Translations under genes and position numbers: made by a program
NCBI RefSeq assembly: GCF_014650755.1
Contig: NZ_BMVO01000013.1
Coordinates: 1 to 64,000 of the forward strand
Reading direction: 5' to 3'
Source: Streptomyces chryseus
Lineage (GTDB): Bacteria; Actinomycetota; Actinomycetes; Streptomycetales; Streptomycetaceae
DNA: 64,000 nucleotides
Shown here: piece after piece, positions 27,919-35,943 of the stretch
Numbering within the stretch: the first letter of the stretch is position 1
Layout of the letters: each line of letters opens with the position of its first letter
The notes under the pieces: generated by a model
Databases searched by the model: none
The model's input: only the letters and a program-made list of their open reading frames with translations
What the model was told of the DNA's origin: nothing

Positions 27919-28435
27919 TCGAGTCGCCCTCGACCTTGATGGCGGCGGCGGGCAGCGGCTGCTTCGCCGGGCCGCCCTTCACCGTGCCGTCCGTGGCGTC
28001 GAACATGCTCCCGTGACAGGGACAGTTGATCATCCCGTTGGCGACCTCCTTGACCGCGCAGCCCTGGTGGGTGCACTTCGACGAGAACGCCTTGAACTGG
28101 CCCGCCGCGGGCTGGGTGACGACCACACCCTGGTCGGCGAATACCTTCCCGCCGCCCTCCGGGATGTCGGCGGTCTTCGCGAGCACCGCGCCGCCGCCCG
28201 CTCCCGCCTCGCCGCCGCCCGCTCCCGCCTCGCCGCCGCCCGCTCCCGCCTCGCCGCCGCCCGCTTCGGCCTCGCCACCCGCGGGCTTCTCGGCAGCGGT
28301 GCCGTACGGGCTGTCGCTGTCCGAACCGCCGCACGCCGTGAGCGCGGCGGCGACTCCGGCGGCGCCCACTGCGGCGACGACCGTACGGCGGCCGAACAGC
28401 CGCCCTGTCTCCTGAGACCCTGTCATGCCCGTCAT
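27905..28435 (-). CDS. Rieske 2Fe-2S lipoprotein
   Basis: 176 residues. The N-terminus has a twin-arginine pair (residues 16-17) and hydrophobic stretch ending in a lipobox with Cys35 (LTAC), so export by Tat and lipid anchoring are likely. Residues about 55-80 are a Gly/Glu/Ala repeat encoded by a 21-bp tandem repeat. The Rieske domain keeps both cluster-binding pairs, CTHQGC and CPCHGS, plus the C-terminal SITLA. It is an extracytoplasmic electron carrier; the partner is unknown. ATG 28435 has GGGGAG upstream; ATG 28426 is also possible. Confidence 0.92.
   Translation of the reverse strand: MTGMTGSQETGRLFGRRTVVAAVGAAGVAAALTACGGSDSDSPYGTAAEKPAGGEAEAGGGEAGAGGGEAGAGGGEAGAGGGAVLAKTADIPEGGGKVFADQGVVVTQPAAGQFKAFSSKCTHQGCAVKEVANGMINCPCHGSMFDATDGTVKGGPAKQPLPAAAIKVEGDSITLA
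28190..28273. repeat. 21-bp tandem repeat, four units, inside the Rieske gene
   Basis: Four head-to-tail 21-bp units; the first three are identical and the fourth (28253-28273) differs at three positions. Each encodes seven residues (Glu-Ala-Gly-Ala-Gly-Gly-Gly type). The copy number should vary between strains, changing the linker between lipid anchor and cluster domain. Confidence 0.9.
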
Positions 28436-28597
28436 CCTCGTACTCCCCTTCGGCGACCTGCTGTGCCGTGTTGTACGGGGCGCCGGACGCCGGTGTTCAC
28501 CCGCCGAGGGATTTCTTCCAGCAGCAGATCAACGGAGGGGCGCCCAGGCACGCGGACAACTGATCGAAAGCCCGTCAGGCGGCAGTAATCTGGGGAA

Positions 28598-29500
28598 ATG
28601 CTCTCCGAAGTCACAGCGACCCGCTACGTCACGCCCCTGCGTGAGGGCGGCTCGCTCCCGGGGATCGTCGAGGCCGACGATCTCGGTACGTACGTCATGA
28701 AATTCACCGGCGCGGGACAGGGCCGCAAGACCCTGGTCGCCGAGGTGATCTGCGGCGAGTTGGCCCGCGGGCTGGGGCTCCGCGTCCCCGAGCTGGTCAC
28801 CATCGAGCTCGACCCGGTGATCGGCCTGGGCGAACCGGACCAGGAGGTGCAGGAGCTGCTCAAGGCGAGCGGCGGCCTGAACCTGGGCATGGACTACCTC
28901 CCCGGATCGATCGGCTTCGACCCGCTCGCCTACGAGGTGGACCCGGCCGAGGCGGGCCGCGTGGTGTGGTTCGACGCGCTGATCAACAACGTCGACCGGT
29001 CCTGGCGCAACCCCAACCTGCTCGTCTGGCACGGCGACCTGTGGCTGATCGACCACGGCGCCACCATGATCTGGCAGCACAACTGGCCGACCGCCGCGAG
29101 CGCGGCGGCCAAGCCGTACAACGCCTCGGACCACGTCCTCGCGCCGTTCGGCCCCGACATCGCGGCCGCGGCGGCCGACCTGGCGCCGCTGGTCACCGAG
29201 GAGCTGCTGACCGAGGTCGCCGCGCAGGTCCCCGCCGAGTGGCTGGTCGACGAGCCCGGCTTCGAGAGTGCCGACGCGCTGCGCCGGGCCTACGTCGAGG
29301 CCCTGCTCCCGCGTGCCGCGACGATCCATGAGCGGATCACGCTCGGCGCGCCGACGAGGGACAGGCCGTCGCAGGCCCCCGGCTGGCTGGCGGACCGCCT
29401 GACGCCGCAGCCCCGAACGACAGGCCGGACGGCCCAGGCCCCCGCCGACGCCGCGCAGGTCGACCGGCGCCCGCAGCACGACGAGGACGGCGGCAAGTGA
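28598..29500 (+). CDS. HipA-family kinase-like protein
   Basis: 300 residues of the HipA_C kinase fold without the N-terminal HipA subdomain 1. Visible motifs: the ATP Lys in YVMKFTGAGQG (about residue 34), the catalytic loop NNVDRSWRNPN (about 129-139) and DHG (about 151) in place of DFG. HipA kinases phosphorylate glutamyl- or other tRNA synthetases in the toxins known so far. No HipB-type helix-turn-helix partner is present; instead a DUF3037 gene overlaps by GTGA. TAATCT 6 nt before the ATG suggests a leaderless transcript. Confidence 0.85.
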   Translation: MLSEVTATRYVTPLREGGSLPGIVEADDLGTYVMKFTGAGQGRKTLVAEVICGELARGLGLRVPELVTIELDPVIGLGEPDQEVQELLKASGGLNLGMDYLPGSIGFDPLAYEVDPAEAGRVVWFDALINNVDRSWRNPNLLVWHGDLWLIDHGATMIWQHNWPTAASAAAKPYNASDHVLAPFGPDIAAAAADLAPLVTEELLTEVAAQVPAEWLVDEPGFESADALRRAYVEALLPRAATIHERITLGAPTRDRPSQAPGWLADRLTPQPRTTGRTAQAPADAAQVDRRPQHDEDGGK

Positions 29501-29883
29501 GCACCCAGCGGGACGTCTTCGAATACGCGCTGGTGCGCGTCGTGCCGCGGGTGGAGCGCGGTGAGATGTTCAATGCCGGCGTGCTCGTCTACTGCCGCGC
29601 CAAGTCGTTCGTCGCCGCCAGGACGCACCTCGACGAGGCCAAGCTGAGGGCGCTGGACCCCGGCGCCGACGTGGCGGGCGTACGGGCCGCCCTGCGCGCC
29701 GTGGAGGGCGTCTGCGGCGGCGGGCAGGCGGCCGGTCAGGCGGCGGGCGACGACCCCGGGCGGCGCTTTCGCTGGCTGATCGCGCCGCGCAGCACCGTCG
29801 TACAGCCCGGGCCGGTGCACACCGGCCTCACGGCGGATCCGCAGGCCGAGGTCGAGCGTCTGCTCGACCTGCTGGTGCGGTGA
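29497..29883 (+). CDS. DUF3037 family protein
   Basis: 128 residues, soluble, matching DUF3037 (FEYALVRVVPRVERGEMFNAGVLVYCR). GTG 29497 overlaps the stop of the HipA-like gene, so translation is coupled and equal amounts are expected. HipA-like/DUF3037 pairs recur in bacteria but the role of DUF3037 is unknown; it may be the regulator or substrate adaptor of the kinase. No DNA-binding motif is visible. Confidence 0.88.
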   Translation: MSTQRDVFEYALVRVVPRVERGEMFNAGVLVYCRAKSFVAARTHLDEAKLRALDPGADVAGVRAALRAVEGVCGGGQAAGQAAGDDPGRRFRWLIAPRSTVVQPGPVHTGLTADPQAEVERLLDLLVR

Positions 29884-29920
29884 TCTCCGCTACTGATTCC
29901 CCGGGCGGATCCTCGGGCCG

Positions 29921-29949
29921 TTGACACCGGGTGCCATGGCTTCTAGCGT
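29921..29949 (+). promoter_or_regulatory. Strong vegetative promoter for the SDR genes
   Basis: TTGACA (29921-29926), exactly 17 nt, TAGCGT (29944-29949). This is one of the best housekeeping promoters in the window. Confidence 0.85.
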
Positions 29950-29966
29950 CACGTCTGCTGAAGCTA

Positions 29967-29982
29967 CTAAGCGGTTGCTCAG
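29967..29982 (+). promoter_or_regulatory. Operator-like palindrome downstream of the fabG promoter
   Basis: CTAAGCGGTTGCTCAG: CTxAGC pairs with GCTxAG around a GGTT centre. It lies 17-33 nt after the -10 box, where a bound TetR-type repressor would block transcription. Similar AAGC...GCTT-type sites control acyl-CoA genes in actinobacteria; the regulator is not in the window nearby. Confidence 0.5.
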
Positions 29983-30041
29983 TGATCGGGAACTCACTCC
30001 CGGTGACCCGGCGGCCGCATCCAAGGGCGAGGAGAACCAGC

Positions 30042-30803
30042 ATGTCCACCACCGAGCAGCGTGTCGCGATCGTGACCGGGGCGGCGCGCGGCATTGGCGC
30101 CGCCACCGCCGTCCGTCTGGCGGCCGAGGGCCGCGCCGTCGCCGTACTCGACCTCGACGAGGCCGCGTGCAAGGACACCGTCGAGAAGATCACCGCGGCG
30201 GGCGGCACCGCCCTCGCCGTCGGCTGCGACGTCTCCGGCAGCGGTCAGGTCGAGGCCGCCGTGGCGCGCGTCGCCGCGGAGCTCGGTGCGCCGACGATCC
30301 TCGTGAACAACGCGGGCGTCCTGCGCGACAACCTGCTCTTCAAGATGAGCGAGTCCGACTGGGACACCGTGATGAACGTGCACCTCAAGGGCGCGTTCCT
30401 GATGGCCAAGGCGTGCCAGAAGCACATGGTGGACGCCAAGTTCGGCCGCATCGTCAGCCTCTCCAGCAGCTCGGCGCTCGGCAACCGCGGACAGGCGAAC
30501 TACTCCGCCGTCAAGGCCGGCCTCCAGGGCTTCACCAAGACCCTCGCCAAGGAGCTCGGCAAGTTCGGCATCACGGCCAACGCCGTCGCCCCCGGCTTCA
30601 TCGTCACGGAGATGACGGCCCAGACCGCCGCCCGCGTCGGCATGGGCTTCGAGGAGTTCCAGGCCGCCGCCGCCACCCAGATCCCCGTGCAGCGCGTCGG
30701 CACGCCGGACGACATCGCCAACGCCATCGCCTTCTTCACGGGCGAGGACGCCGGTTTTGTCTCCGGCCAGGTCATGTACGTCGCCGGCGGCCCGCTCAAC
30801 TGA
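30042..30803 (+). CDS. SDR-family oxidoreductase, FabG-like (3-oxoacyl-ACP/CoA reductase type)
   Basis: 253 residues. Rossmann motif TGAARGIG near residue 14, NNAG near 89, catalytic Ser-Tyr-Lys with YSAVKAG near 157. Reduces a 3-oxoacyl thioester or a similar carbonyl with NAD(P)H. ATG 30042 has GAGGAG at 30029-30034. A second SDR gene follows after 30 bp, forming an operon under the promoter at 29921 and the palindrome at 29967. In some actinobacteria such pairs serve fatty acid or sterol side-chain oxidation. Confidence 0.9.
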   Translation: MSTTEQRVAIVTGAARGIGAATAVRLAAEGRAVAVLDLDEAACKDTVEKITAAGGTALAVGCDVSGSGQVEAAVARVAAELGAPTILVNNAGVLRDNLLFKMSESDWDTVMNVHLKGAFLMAKACQKHMVDAKFGRIVSLSSSSALGNRGQANYSAVKAGLQGFTKTLAKELGKFGITANAVAPGFIVTEMTAQTAARVGMGFEEFQAAAATQIPVQRVGTPDDIANAIAFFTGEDAGFVSGQVMYVAGGPLN

Positions 30804-30833
30804 CGCCGCACCATTCACGAGGGACTGAGGGAC

Positions 30834-31601
30834 ATGGCTGCTGAGGCAGAGGTACGGGACAGCGGGAAGGTCGCGCTCATCACGGGCGCGAGCCGCGGAA
30901 TCGGTTACGGCGTCGCGGAGGCGCTCGTCGCCCGCGGCGACCGCGTATGCATCACCGGGCGCAACGAGGACGCGCTCAAGGAGGCCGTCGAGGCGCTCGG
31001 CTCGGACCGGGTGATCGGCGTCGCGGGCAAGGCCCACGACGAGGCGCACCAGGCTATCGCCGTCGAGCGCGCCATGGAGGCGTTCGGCCGCGTCGACTTC
31101 CTGATCAACAACGCCGGCACGAATCCGGTCTTCGGTCCGATCGCGGAGCTGGATCTCGCCGTCGCCCGAAAGACGTACGAGACCAACGTGATCTCCGCGC
31201 TCGGGTTCGCGCAGCAGACCTGGAAGGCGTGGCAGAAGGAGAACGGCGGGGCGATCGTGAACATCGCCTCCGTCGCCGGCATCTCCGCCTCGCCCTTCAT
31301 CGGCGCGTACGGCATGAGCAAGGCGGCCATGGTCAACCTGACCCTGCAGCTGGCGCACGAGTTCGCGCCGGCGGTACGGGTCAACGCGATCGCGCCCGCC
31401 GTGGTGAAGACCAAGTTCGCCCAGGCGCTGTACGAGGGCCGCGAGGCCGAGGCGGCCGCGGCGTACCCTCTGGGACGGCTCGGCGTCCCCGAGGACATCG
31501 GGGGAGCGGCCGCCTTCCTCACCTCGGACCAGTCGGACTGGATCACGGGGCAGACATTGGTCGTGGACGGCGGTATCTTCCTGAACGCTGGCGTCGGCTG
31601 A
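30834..31601 (+). CDS. SDR-family oxidoreductase
   Basis: 255 residues. TGASRGIG near residue 18, NNAGT near 93, catalytic YGMSKAA near 160, and the C-terminal GQTLVVDGG. It differs from the preceding FabG-like protein in most positions, so it is not a recent duplicate. GAGGGAC precedes the ATG. Substrate not identifiable; co-transcription with the first SDR suggests sequential or parallel redox steps. Confidence 0.9.
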   Translation: MAAEAEVRDSGKVALITGASRGIGYGVAEALVARGDRVCITGRNEDALKEAVEALGSDRVIGVAGKAHDEAHQAIAVERAMEAFGRVDFLINNAGTNPVFGPIAELDLAVARKTYETNVISALGFAQQTWKAWQKENGGAIVNIASVAGISASPFIGAYGMSKAAMVNLTLQLAHEFAPAVRVNAIAPAVVKTKFAQALYEGREAEAAAAYPLGRLGVPEDIGGAAAFLTSDQSDWITGQTLVVDGGIFLNAGVG

Positions 31602-31658
31602 GTCGCTTTACCCGTTTTTGCCGTGGATTATGCCCAAGCGCCCTGCCGGGACTGCCCG

Positions 31659-31686
31659 TTGACCCGTCGGGGCGCTGCGGTATGGT
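31659..31686 (+). promoter_or_regulatory. Vegetative promoter for the solute-binding protein gene
   Basis: TTGACC (31659-31664), 16 nt, TATGGT (31681-31686), ending 33 nt before GTG 31720. Confidence 0.8.
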
Positions 31687-31719
31687 CTGCCGACCCATGG
31701 CTGATCGAGGAGCGTGCAC

Positions 31720-33300
31720 GTGTTCAACCGGACCAGATGTCTGCAGTCCGCTGCAGCCCTTGCGTCCATATCCCTGCTGAGCGGATGCGGGATGCTGTCC
31801 AGTGATCAGTCCGACACCGAGCAGAAGCTCTCCGTCGGTACGACGAGCACGCCCAGCACACTCGACCCGGCCGGTGCGTGGGACGGTTCCTGGGAGCTGT
31901 ACAGAAACGTCTTCCAGACGTTGGTGAGCTACCCGACGGGCAGCACCACGCCCGAGCCCGACGCAGCCGAGGAGTGCGCCTTCACGGACAGCTCGAACAA
32001 GGTCTACACCTGCACCCTCCGCGAGGGGCTCACCTTCTCCGACGGGACGGCGCTGGACGCGAAGGCGGCCAAGCACTCGATCGACCGGATCGTCACGATC
32101 AACCAGAAGGGAGGTCCGAGCGGGCTGCTGACCAGCCTCGACGAGGTGGAGACGAGCGGCGACCGAAAGATCACCTTCCGTCTGAACAAGCCGGACGCCA
32201 CCTTTCCGTTCGTGCTCGCGACGCCGGCGATGTCGATGGTGAGCCCGGCGGACTACCCGAAGGACGAGCTCCGTGCGGGCAACCAGCTGACGGGTTCGGG
32301 ACCGTACACGCTCGCGTCGTACCAGCCGGACAAAATGGCTGAACTCGTGAAGAACCCGAAGTACGACGGGTTCGCCGACCTCAAGAACGACGCCGTCACG
32401 ATCCACTACTACCAGGACTCCGCCGTGATGGTGGCGGCCCTGAAGAAGAAGGAGATCGACGCGACGTTCCGCGGTCTGACCGCCGAGCAGGTCATCGACC
32501 TCGAGGACCAGCCGAAGGAGAAGGAGCTCCAGGTCGTCGAGGCGACGGGAGCCGAGATCCGCTACCTGGTCTTCAACCCCAAGGACCCGAACGCGCGCAA
32601 GCCCGCCGTCCGCCGGGCGATCGCCCAGCTGGTCGACCGGGGCGCCCTCGTCGACAAGGTCTACAAGGGCACCGCCGAGCCGCTGTACTCGATGATCCCG
32701 AGCGGCGTCGCCGGCCACGCGACCAGCTTCTTCGACACGTACGGCGAGCCGAGCGTGCCGAAGGCGAAGAACATCCTCGCCGAGGCGGGCATCACCGAGC
32801 CGGTGCCGCTGACCTTCTGGTACACCTCCGACCGGTACGGATCGTCCACCGCGCTGGAGTTCGCCGAGCTCAAGCGGCAGCTGGACGCGTCCGGGCTGTT
32901 CAAGATCACGCTGAAGCACCGCCCCTGGAACGCCTTCGCCAAGGGCTACCAGAAGGGCGAGTACCCGGTCTTCGGCCGAGGCTGGTCTCCCGACTTCCCG
33001 GACCCGGACAACTTCGTCGCCCCCTTCGTCGGTGAGAACAACGCCGTCGGTACGCCGTACAACACCCCGGAGATCACGGCCAGCCTGCTGCCGAAGACGC
33101 GACAGGAGAGCGACCGCGCGGCGGTGGGCGACCAGTTCGGGCGCGCCCAGGAGATCCTGCTGGAGGACGTGCGTCTGCTGCCGCTGTGGCAGGGCAAGCT
33201 GTACGTCGCCGCCTCGGACGAGATCGCCGGTGCCGAACGGGCGCTGGACCCGCAGACGATCATGCAGGTCTGGCAGCTGCACAAGAAGACCAGCTGGTAG
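31720..33300 (+). CDS. ABC transporter solute-binding lipoprotein, family 5 (peptide/nickel type)
   Basis: 526 residues. A signal peptide with lipobox Cys23 (LSGC), then a full family 5 extracellular solute-binding domain (VGTTSTPSTLDPA start, GRGWSPDFPDPDNF region). It captures peptides or similar solutes at the membrane. GTG 31720 is chosen because GAGGAG at 31707-31712 is 7 nt away; GTG 31714 would leave only 1 nt. No permease or ATPase gene is adjacent, so it must work with transporter parts encoded elsewhere. Confidence 0.92.
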   Translation: MFNRTRCLQSAAALASISLLSGCGMLSSDQSDTEQKLSVGTTSTPSTLDPAGAWDGSWELYRNVFQTLVSYPTGSTTPEPDAAEECAFTDSSNKVYTCTLREGLTFSDGTALDAKAAKHSIDRIVTINQKGGPSGLLTSLDEVETSGDRKITFRLNKPDATFPFVLATPAMSMVSPADYPKDELRAGNQLTGSGPYTLASYQPDKMAELVKNPKYDGFADLKNDAVTIHYYQDSAVMVAALKKKEIDATFRGLTAEQVIDLEDQPKEKELQVVEATGAEIRYLVFNPKDPNARKPAVRRAIAQLVDRGALVDKVYKGTAEPLYSMIPSGVAGHATSFFDTYGEPSVPKAKNILAEAGITEPVPLTFWYTSDRYGSSTALEFAELKRQLDASGLFKITLKHRPWNAFAKGYQKGEYPVFGRGWSPDFPDPDNFVAPFVGENNAVGTPYNTPEITASLLPKTRQESDRAAVGDQFGRAQEILLEDVRLLPLWQGKLYVAASDEIAGAERALDPQTIMQVWQLHKKTSW

Positions 33301-33307
33301 GAGCCGG

Positions 33308-33330
33308 TTGTCAGTGGCCGCGGGTAGGTT
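33308..33330 (+). promoter_or_regulatory. RecA-independent DNA-damage promoter of ung
   Basis: TTGTCAGTG (33308-33316), 8 nt, TAGGTT (33325-33330): exact match to the RecA-NDp/PafBC pattern. Transcription should start near 33337, about 33 nt before the ung start codon. Confidence 0.85.
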
Positions 33331-33369
33331 CTTTGCTGAAGAACTGATCGTTTACCGGAGGTTGTTGAC

Positions 33370-34053
33370 GTGACCGACACCGACATGCTGCCCGAGTCCT
33401 GGCGCGGCGTCCTCGGGGACGAGCTGCAGAAGCCCTATTTCCAGCAGCTCACCGAATTCGTCGAGAAGGAGCGGGCCAACGGGCCGGTCTACCCGCCGCG
33501 CGAAGAGGTCTTCGCCGCCCTCGACGCGACGCCGTACGACCGTGTGAAGGTCCTGGTCCTCGGCCAGGACCCCTACCACGGCGAGGGGCAGGGCCACGGG
33601 CTCTGCTTCTCGGTGCGGCCGGGCGTCAAGGTGCCTCCGTCCCTGCGGAACATCTACAAGGAGATGAACGCGGAGCTGGGCACCCCGATCCCGGACAACG
33701 GCTATCTGATGCCGTGGGCCGAGCAGGGTGTCCTGCTGCTCAACGCCGTACTGACGGTGCGGGCCGGTGAGGCGAACTCCCACAAGGGCAAGGGGTGGGA
33801 GACGTTCACGGACGCGGTGATCCGCGCCGTGGCCTCGCGGCCCGACCCGGCCGTCTTCGTGCTCTGGGGCAACTACGCGCAGAAGAAGCTCCCGCTGATC
33901 GACCAGGAGCGGCACGTGGTCGTGAAGGGCGCGCACCCCTCCCCGCTGTCGGCGAAGAAGTTCTTCGGGTCCCGGCCGTTCACGCAGATCAACGAGGCGG
34001 TCGCGGCGCAGGGGCACCAGCCCGTCGACTGGACCGTCCCGAACCTGGGCTGA
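33370..34053 (+). CDS. ung: Uracil-DNA glycosylase, family 1
   Basis: 227 residues. Removes uracil from DNA as the first step of base excision repair. Family 1 motifs are intact: GQDPYHGEGQGHGL with catalytic Asp67 and His70, and GAHPSPLS near residue 195. GTG 33370 has GGAGG at 33357-33361. It lies behind a damage-inducible promoter, consistent with its repair role. Confidence 0.96.
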   Translation: MTDTDMLPESWRGVLGDELQKPYFQQLTEFVEKERANGPVYPPREEVFAALDATPYDRVKVLVLGQDPYHGEGQGHGLCFSVRPGVKVPPSLRNIYKEMNAELGTPIPDNGYLMPWAEQGVLLLNAVLTVRAGEANSHKGKGWETFTDAVIRAVASRPDPAVFVLWGNYAQKKLPLIDQERHVVVKGAHPSPLSAKKFFGSRPFTQINEAVAAQGHQPVDWTVPNLG

Positions 34054-34227
34054 CCGGCCCACTTCGTGCCCGAAGGTGGAGGGGACGGACCGGCCCGCCG
34101 TGTCGCGCGGCCGGGCCGGCCCGCCCTTCGCCGCGGCCCGCTGCTCTCCGCGAGCGCGGGCACAGATCCGCGTACGGTCACCGGCCTGGCGCAGCGGCGC
34201 CGGGCGGCCGCCCGAGCCTGAGCCCGA

Positions 34228-34250
34228 TTGTCAGTGGCGGGGTCTAGCGT
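34228..34250 (+). promoter_or_regulatory. RecA-independent DNA-damage promoter upstream of the 157-residue gene
   Basis: TTGTCAGTG (34228-34236), 8 nt, TAGCGT (34245-34250): exact motif. The start codon is 57 nt beyond, with a proper ribosome site, so this transcript has a leader. Confidence 0.85.
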
Positions 34251-34306
34251 CGTGATCGTCGGTATTGGCTTTCACGCGCACGTACGGCGGGCGAGGAGAA
34301 ACGGCG

Positions 34307-34780
34307 ATGGAGCAGCGGGAGACGTCCGAGGACGTCACGATGACGCGGATCGGACAGGCGATCATGCTTCTCCACGCAGGCGACCGCGAGGAGGCGGGCA
34401 ACCGCCTCGCGGAGCTGTGGGAGGAGATCGGCGAGGACGGTGACGCGTTCCACCGCTGCACGCTCGCGCACTACATGGCGGACACCCAGGACGACGCCCA
34501 TGACGAACTGGTGTGGGATCTGAGGGCGCTGGCGGCCGCCGACGGGCTGACCGACGCGCGGGTGGCCCGGCACGACTCCTCGGTCGCGGTGCGCGGGTTC
34601 TACCCCTCGCTGCACCTCAACCTCGCCGCCGACTACCTGAAGCTGCACCGCCCGGACGCCGCCCGCACTCACCTGGGGCGGGCGCGGGCGGCGTCGGACG
34701 CGCTCGGCGACGACGGGTACGGGGACGGGGTGCGGGCGGCCATCGACCGGCTCGAGCGCAGACTCACCGACGCGGGATGA
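34307..34780 (+). CDS. Conserved hypothetical protein, TPR-like helical repeat, predicted damage-inducible
   Basis: 157 residues, acidic, almost all helical, with TPR-like stretches (QAIMLLHAGDREEAGNRLAELWEEIG; HLNLAADYLKLHRPDAARTHL). No enzyme motif is visible. ATG 34307 has GAGGAGAA at 34293-34300; the frame opens earlier but the promoter at 34228 and the ribosome site favour this start. The RecA-independent damage promoter points to a role in the response to DNA damage; that is inference. Confidence 0.78.
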   Translation: MEQRETSEDVTMTRIGQAIMLLHAGDREEAGNRLAELWEEIGEDGDAFHRCTLAHYMADTQDDAHDELVWDLRALAAADGLTDARVARHDSSVAVRGFYPSLHLNLAADYLKLHRPDAARTHLGRARAASDALGDDGYGDGVRAAIDRLERRLTDAG

Positions 34781-34794
34781 CCGCTCCGGGTACG

Positions 34795-35301
34795 TCAGCG
34801 CCCGTAGGTCTCGCGGCAGATCCGGGCCTGGGCGCTGTCGTGCTGCCAGCCCCCGTACCCCTCGCCCAGGGCGCACACGTCCGCGCCCGGGGCGGGCACG
34901 GGCAGGGAAGGCAGTACGCGCGGCACCGGCCCGGCGGCTTCGGGGGGCCCGGGGGCGGCCGGTACGGGCGGCGCGGGGGCCGGGTCGGCGGCCGGCAGCC
35001 GGGCCGGGCGGCGGGGCGGCGCGGGCAGGGCCGTCCGGCGCACCACCGGGGCCCGGCGCCGCTCGGCCCTGGGTGCTGCCTCCTCCGACGGCTGGAGCGC
35101 GGCGTCCAGCGCCTCACGGGCGGGTGCCTGGACGATCTGCGGCTTCACCTCCTGGTCCCGCGAGACCGGCTCGGAGTCCGGCGAGGGAACGGCGGCGGGG
35201 GAGGGCGGGGGCTCCACCGCCACGCAGCCGGTGACGGTGGCGGAGACGGCCGTGACCGCCACTCCCATGAGGATCTTCACTGTGGTTCTCGTTCGGTGCA
35301 C
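34795..35301 (-). CDS. Putative Pro-rich lipoprotein
   Basis: 168 residues. A short basic N-terminus and hydrophobic stretch ending in lipobox Cys26 (VTGC), then a long Pro/Ala/Arg-rich disordered region and a compact C-terminal end with two Cys (VCALGEGYGG...ICRETYG) that may form a disulfide. GTG 35301 is used; GTG 35280 (seven codons later) is an alternative. No family recognised. Convergent with the 157-residue gene, 14 bp apart. Confidence 0.65.
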   Translation of the reverse strand: MHRTRTTVKILMGVAVTAVSATVTGCVAVEPPPSPAAVPSPDSEPVSRDQEVKPQIVQAPAREALDAALQPSEEAAPRAERRRAPVVRRTALPAPPRRPARLPAADPAPAPPVPAAPGPPEAAGPVPRVLPSLPVPAPGADVCALGEGYGGWQHDSAQARICRETYGR

Positions 35302-35374
35302 CCGCGCAACTCTGGGGGGCGCGGGGTGGTTTCCGGGAGTTCGGAGCGGGAGATTGGCCCGCACGAGTGATGCG

Positions 35375-35899
35375 CTAGTCGCCCGTGGTGCCGTCGACGC
35401 GCTCGCGCAGCAGGTCCGCGTGGCCGTTGTGGCGGGCGTACTCCTCAATCATGTGGACGTAGATCCAGCGGAGGCTGTACTGCTTCCCGCTGCGGTGCTC
35501 GCCCGCGCCGAGGTCGTCGAGGGAGCGTCCCGCCGCGAGCTCGCGCGCCCGGCCGACCGCCTCGCGCCAGGCGGTGTCGGCGTCGGCCCAGGTGTCCTTG
35601 TCCGTGAAGTGGAAGTCCCCGTCCGGGTCCTCGCCGGAGCAGTAGAGCGCGGGGGCGTCCTCGTCGGCCAGCACCCGGTGGAACCAGCCCCGTTCGACGT
35701 CCGTCATGTGCCGTACGAGTCCGAGCAGCGACAGGTCCGACGGCGGCACGGCCGTCTCCCGCAGCTGCTCCTCGCTCAGGCCCGCGCACTTGAGCGCCAG
35801 TGTCTCGCGGTGGAAGTCCAGCCAGCCTTCGAGCATGTCGCGCTCGCCGGCGGTGGTGGAGGGATCGATGCGCGCGTCGGGGTGTGTCATGACGCTCAT
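35375..35899 (-). CDS. DinB-fold protein (DUF664 group)
   Basis: 174 residues in the four-helix DinB/YfiT fold, unrelated to the polymerase at 8663 despite the name. Metal-binding His positions are visible in VRHMTDVE (His64) and in HMIEEYARHNGH near the C-terminus. Many relatives are metal-dependent thiol transferases using mycothiol or bacillithiol, which suits a mycothiol producer. ATG 35899 is used; GTG 35905 is two codons upstream. Confidence 0.85.
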   Translation of the reverse strand: MSVMTHPDARIDPSTTAGERDMLEGWLDFHRETLALKCAGLSEEQLRETAVPPSDLSLLGLVRHMTDVERGWFHRVLADEDAPALYCSGEDPDGDFHFTDKDTWADADTAWREAVGRARELAAGRSLDDLGAGEHRSGKQYSLRWIYVHMIEEYARHNGHADLLRERVDGTTGD

Positions 35900-35943
35900 C
35901 GTCACTCACTGATCCACTCACCGCCAGGGCTCACCGGCCGCCC

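Noticed and set aside
28190..28273. Regular repeats that might suggest a CRISPR array
   Set aside because: Units are contiguous without spacers, are in frame and encode a Gly/Ala/Glu linker.
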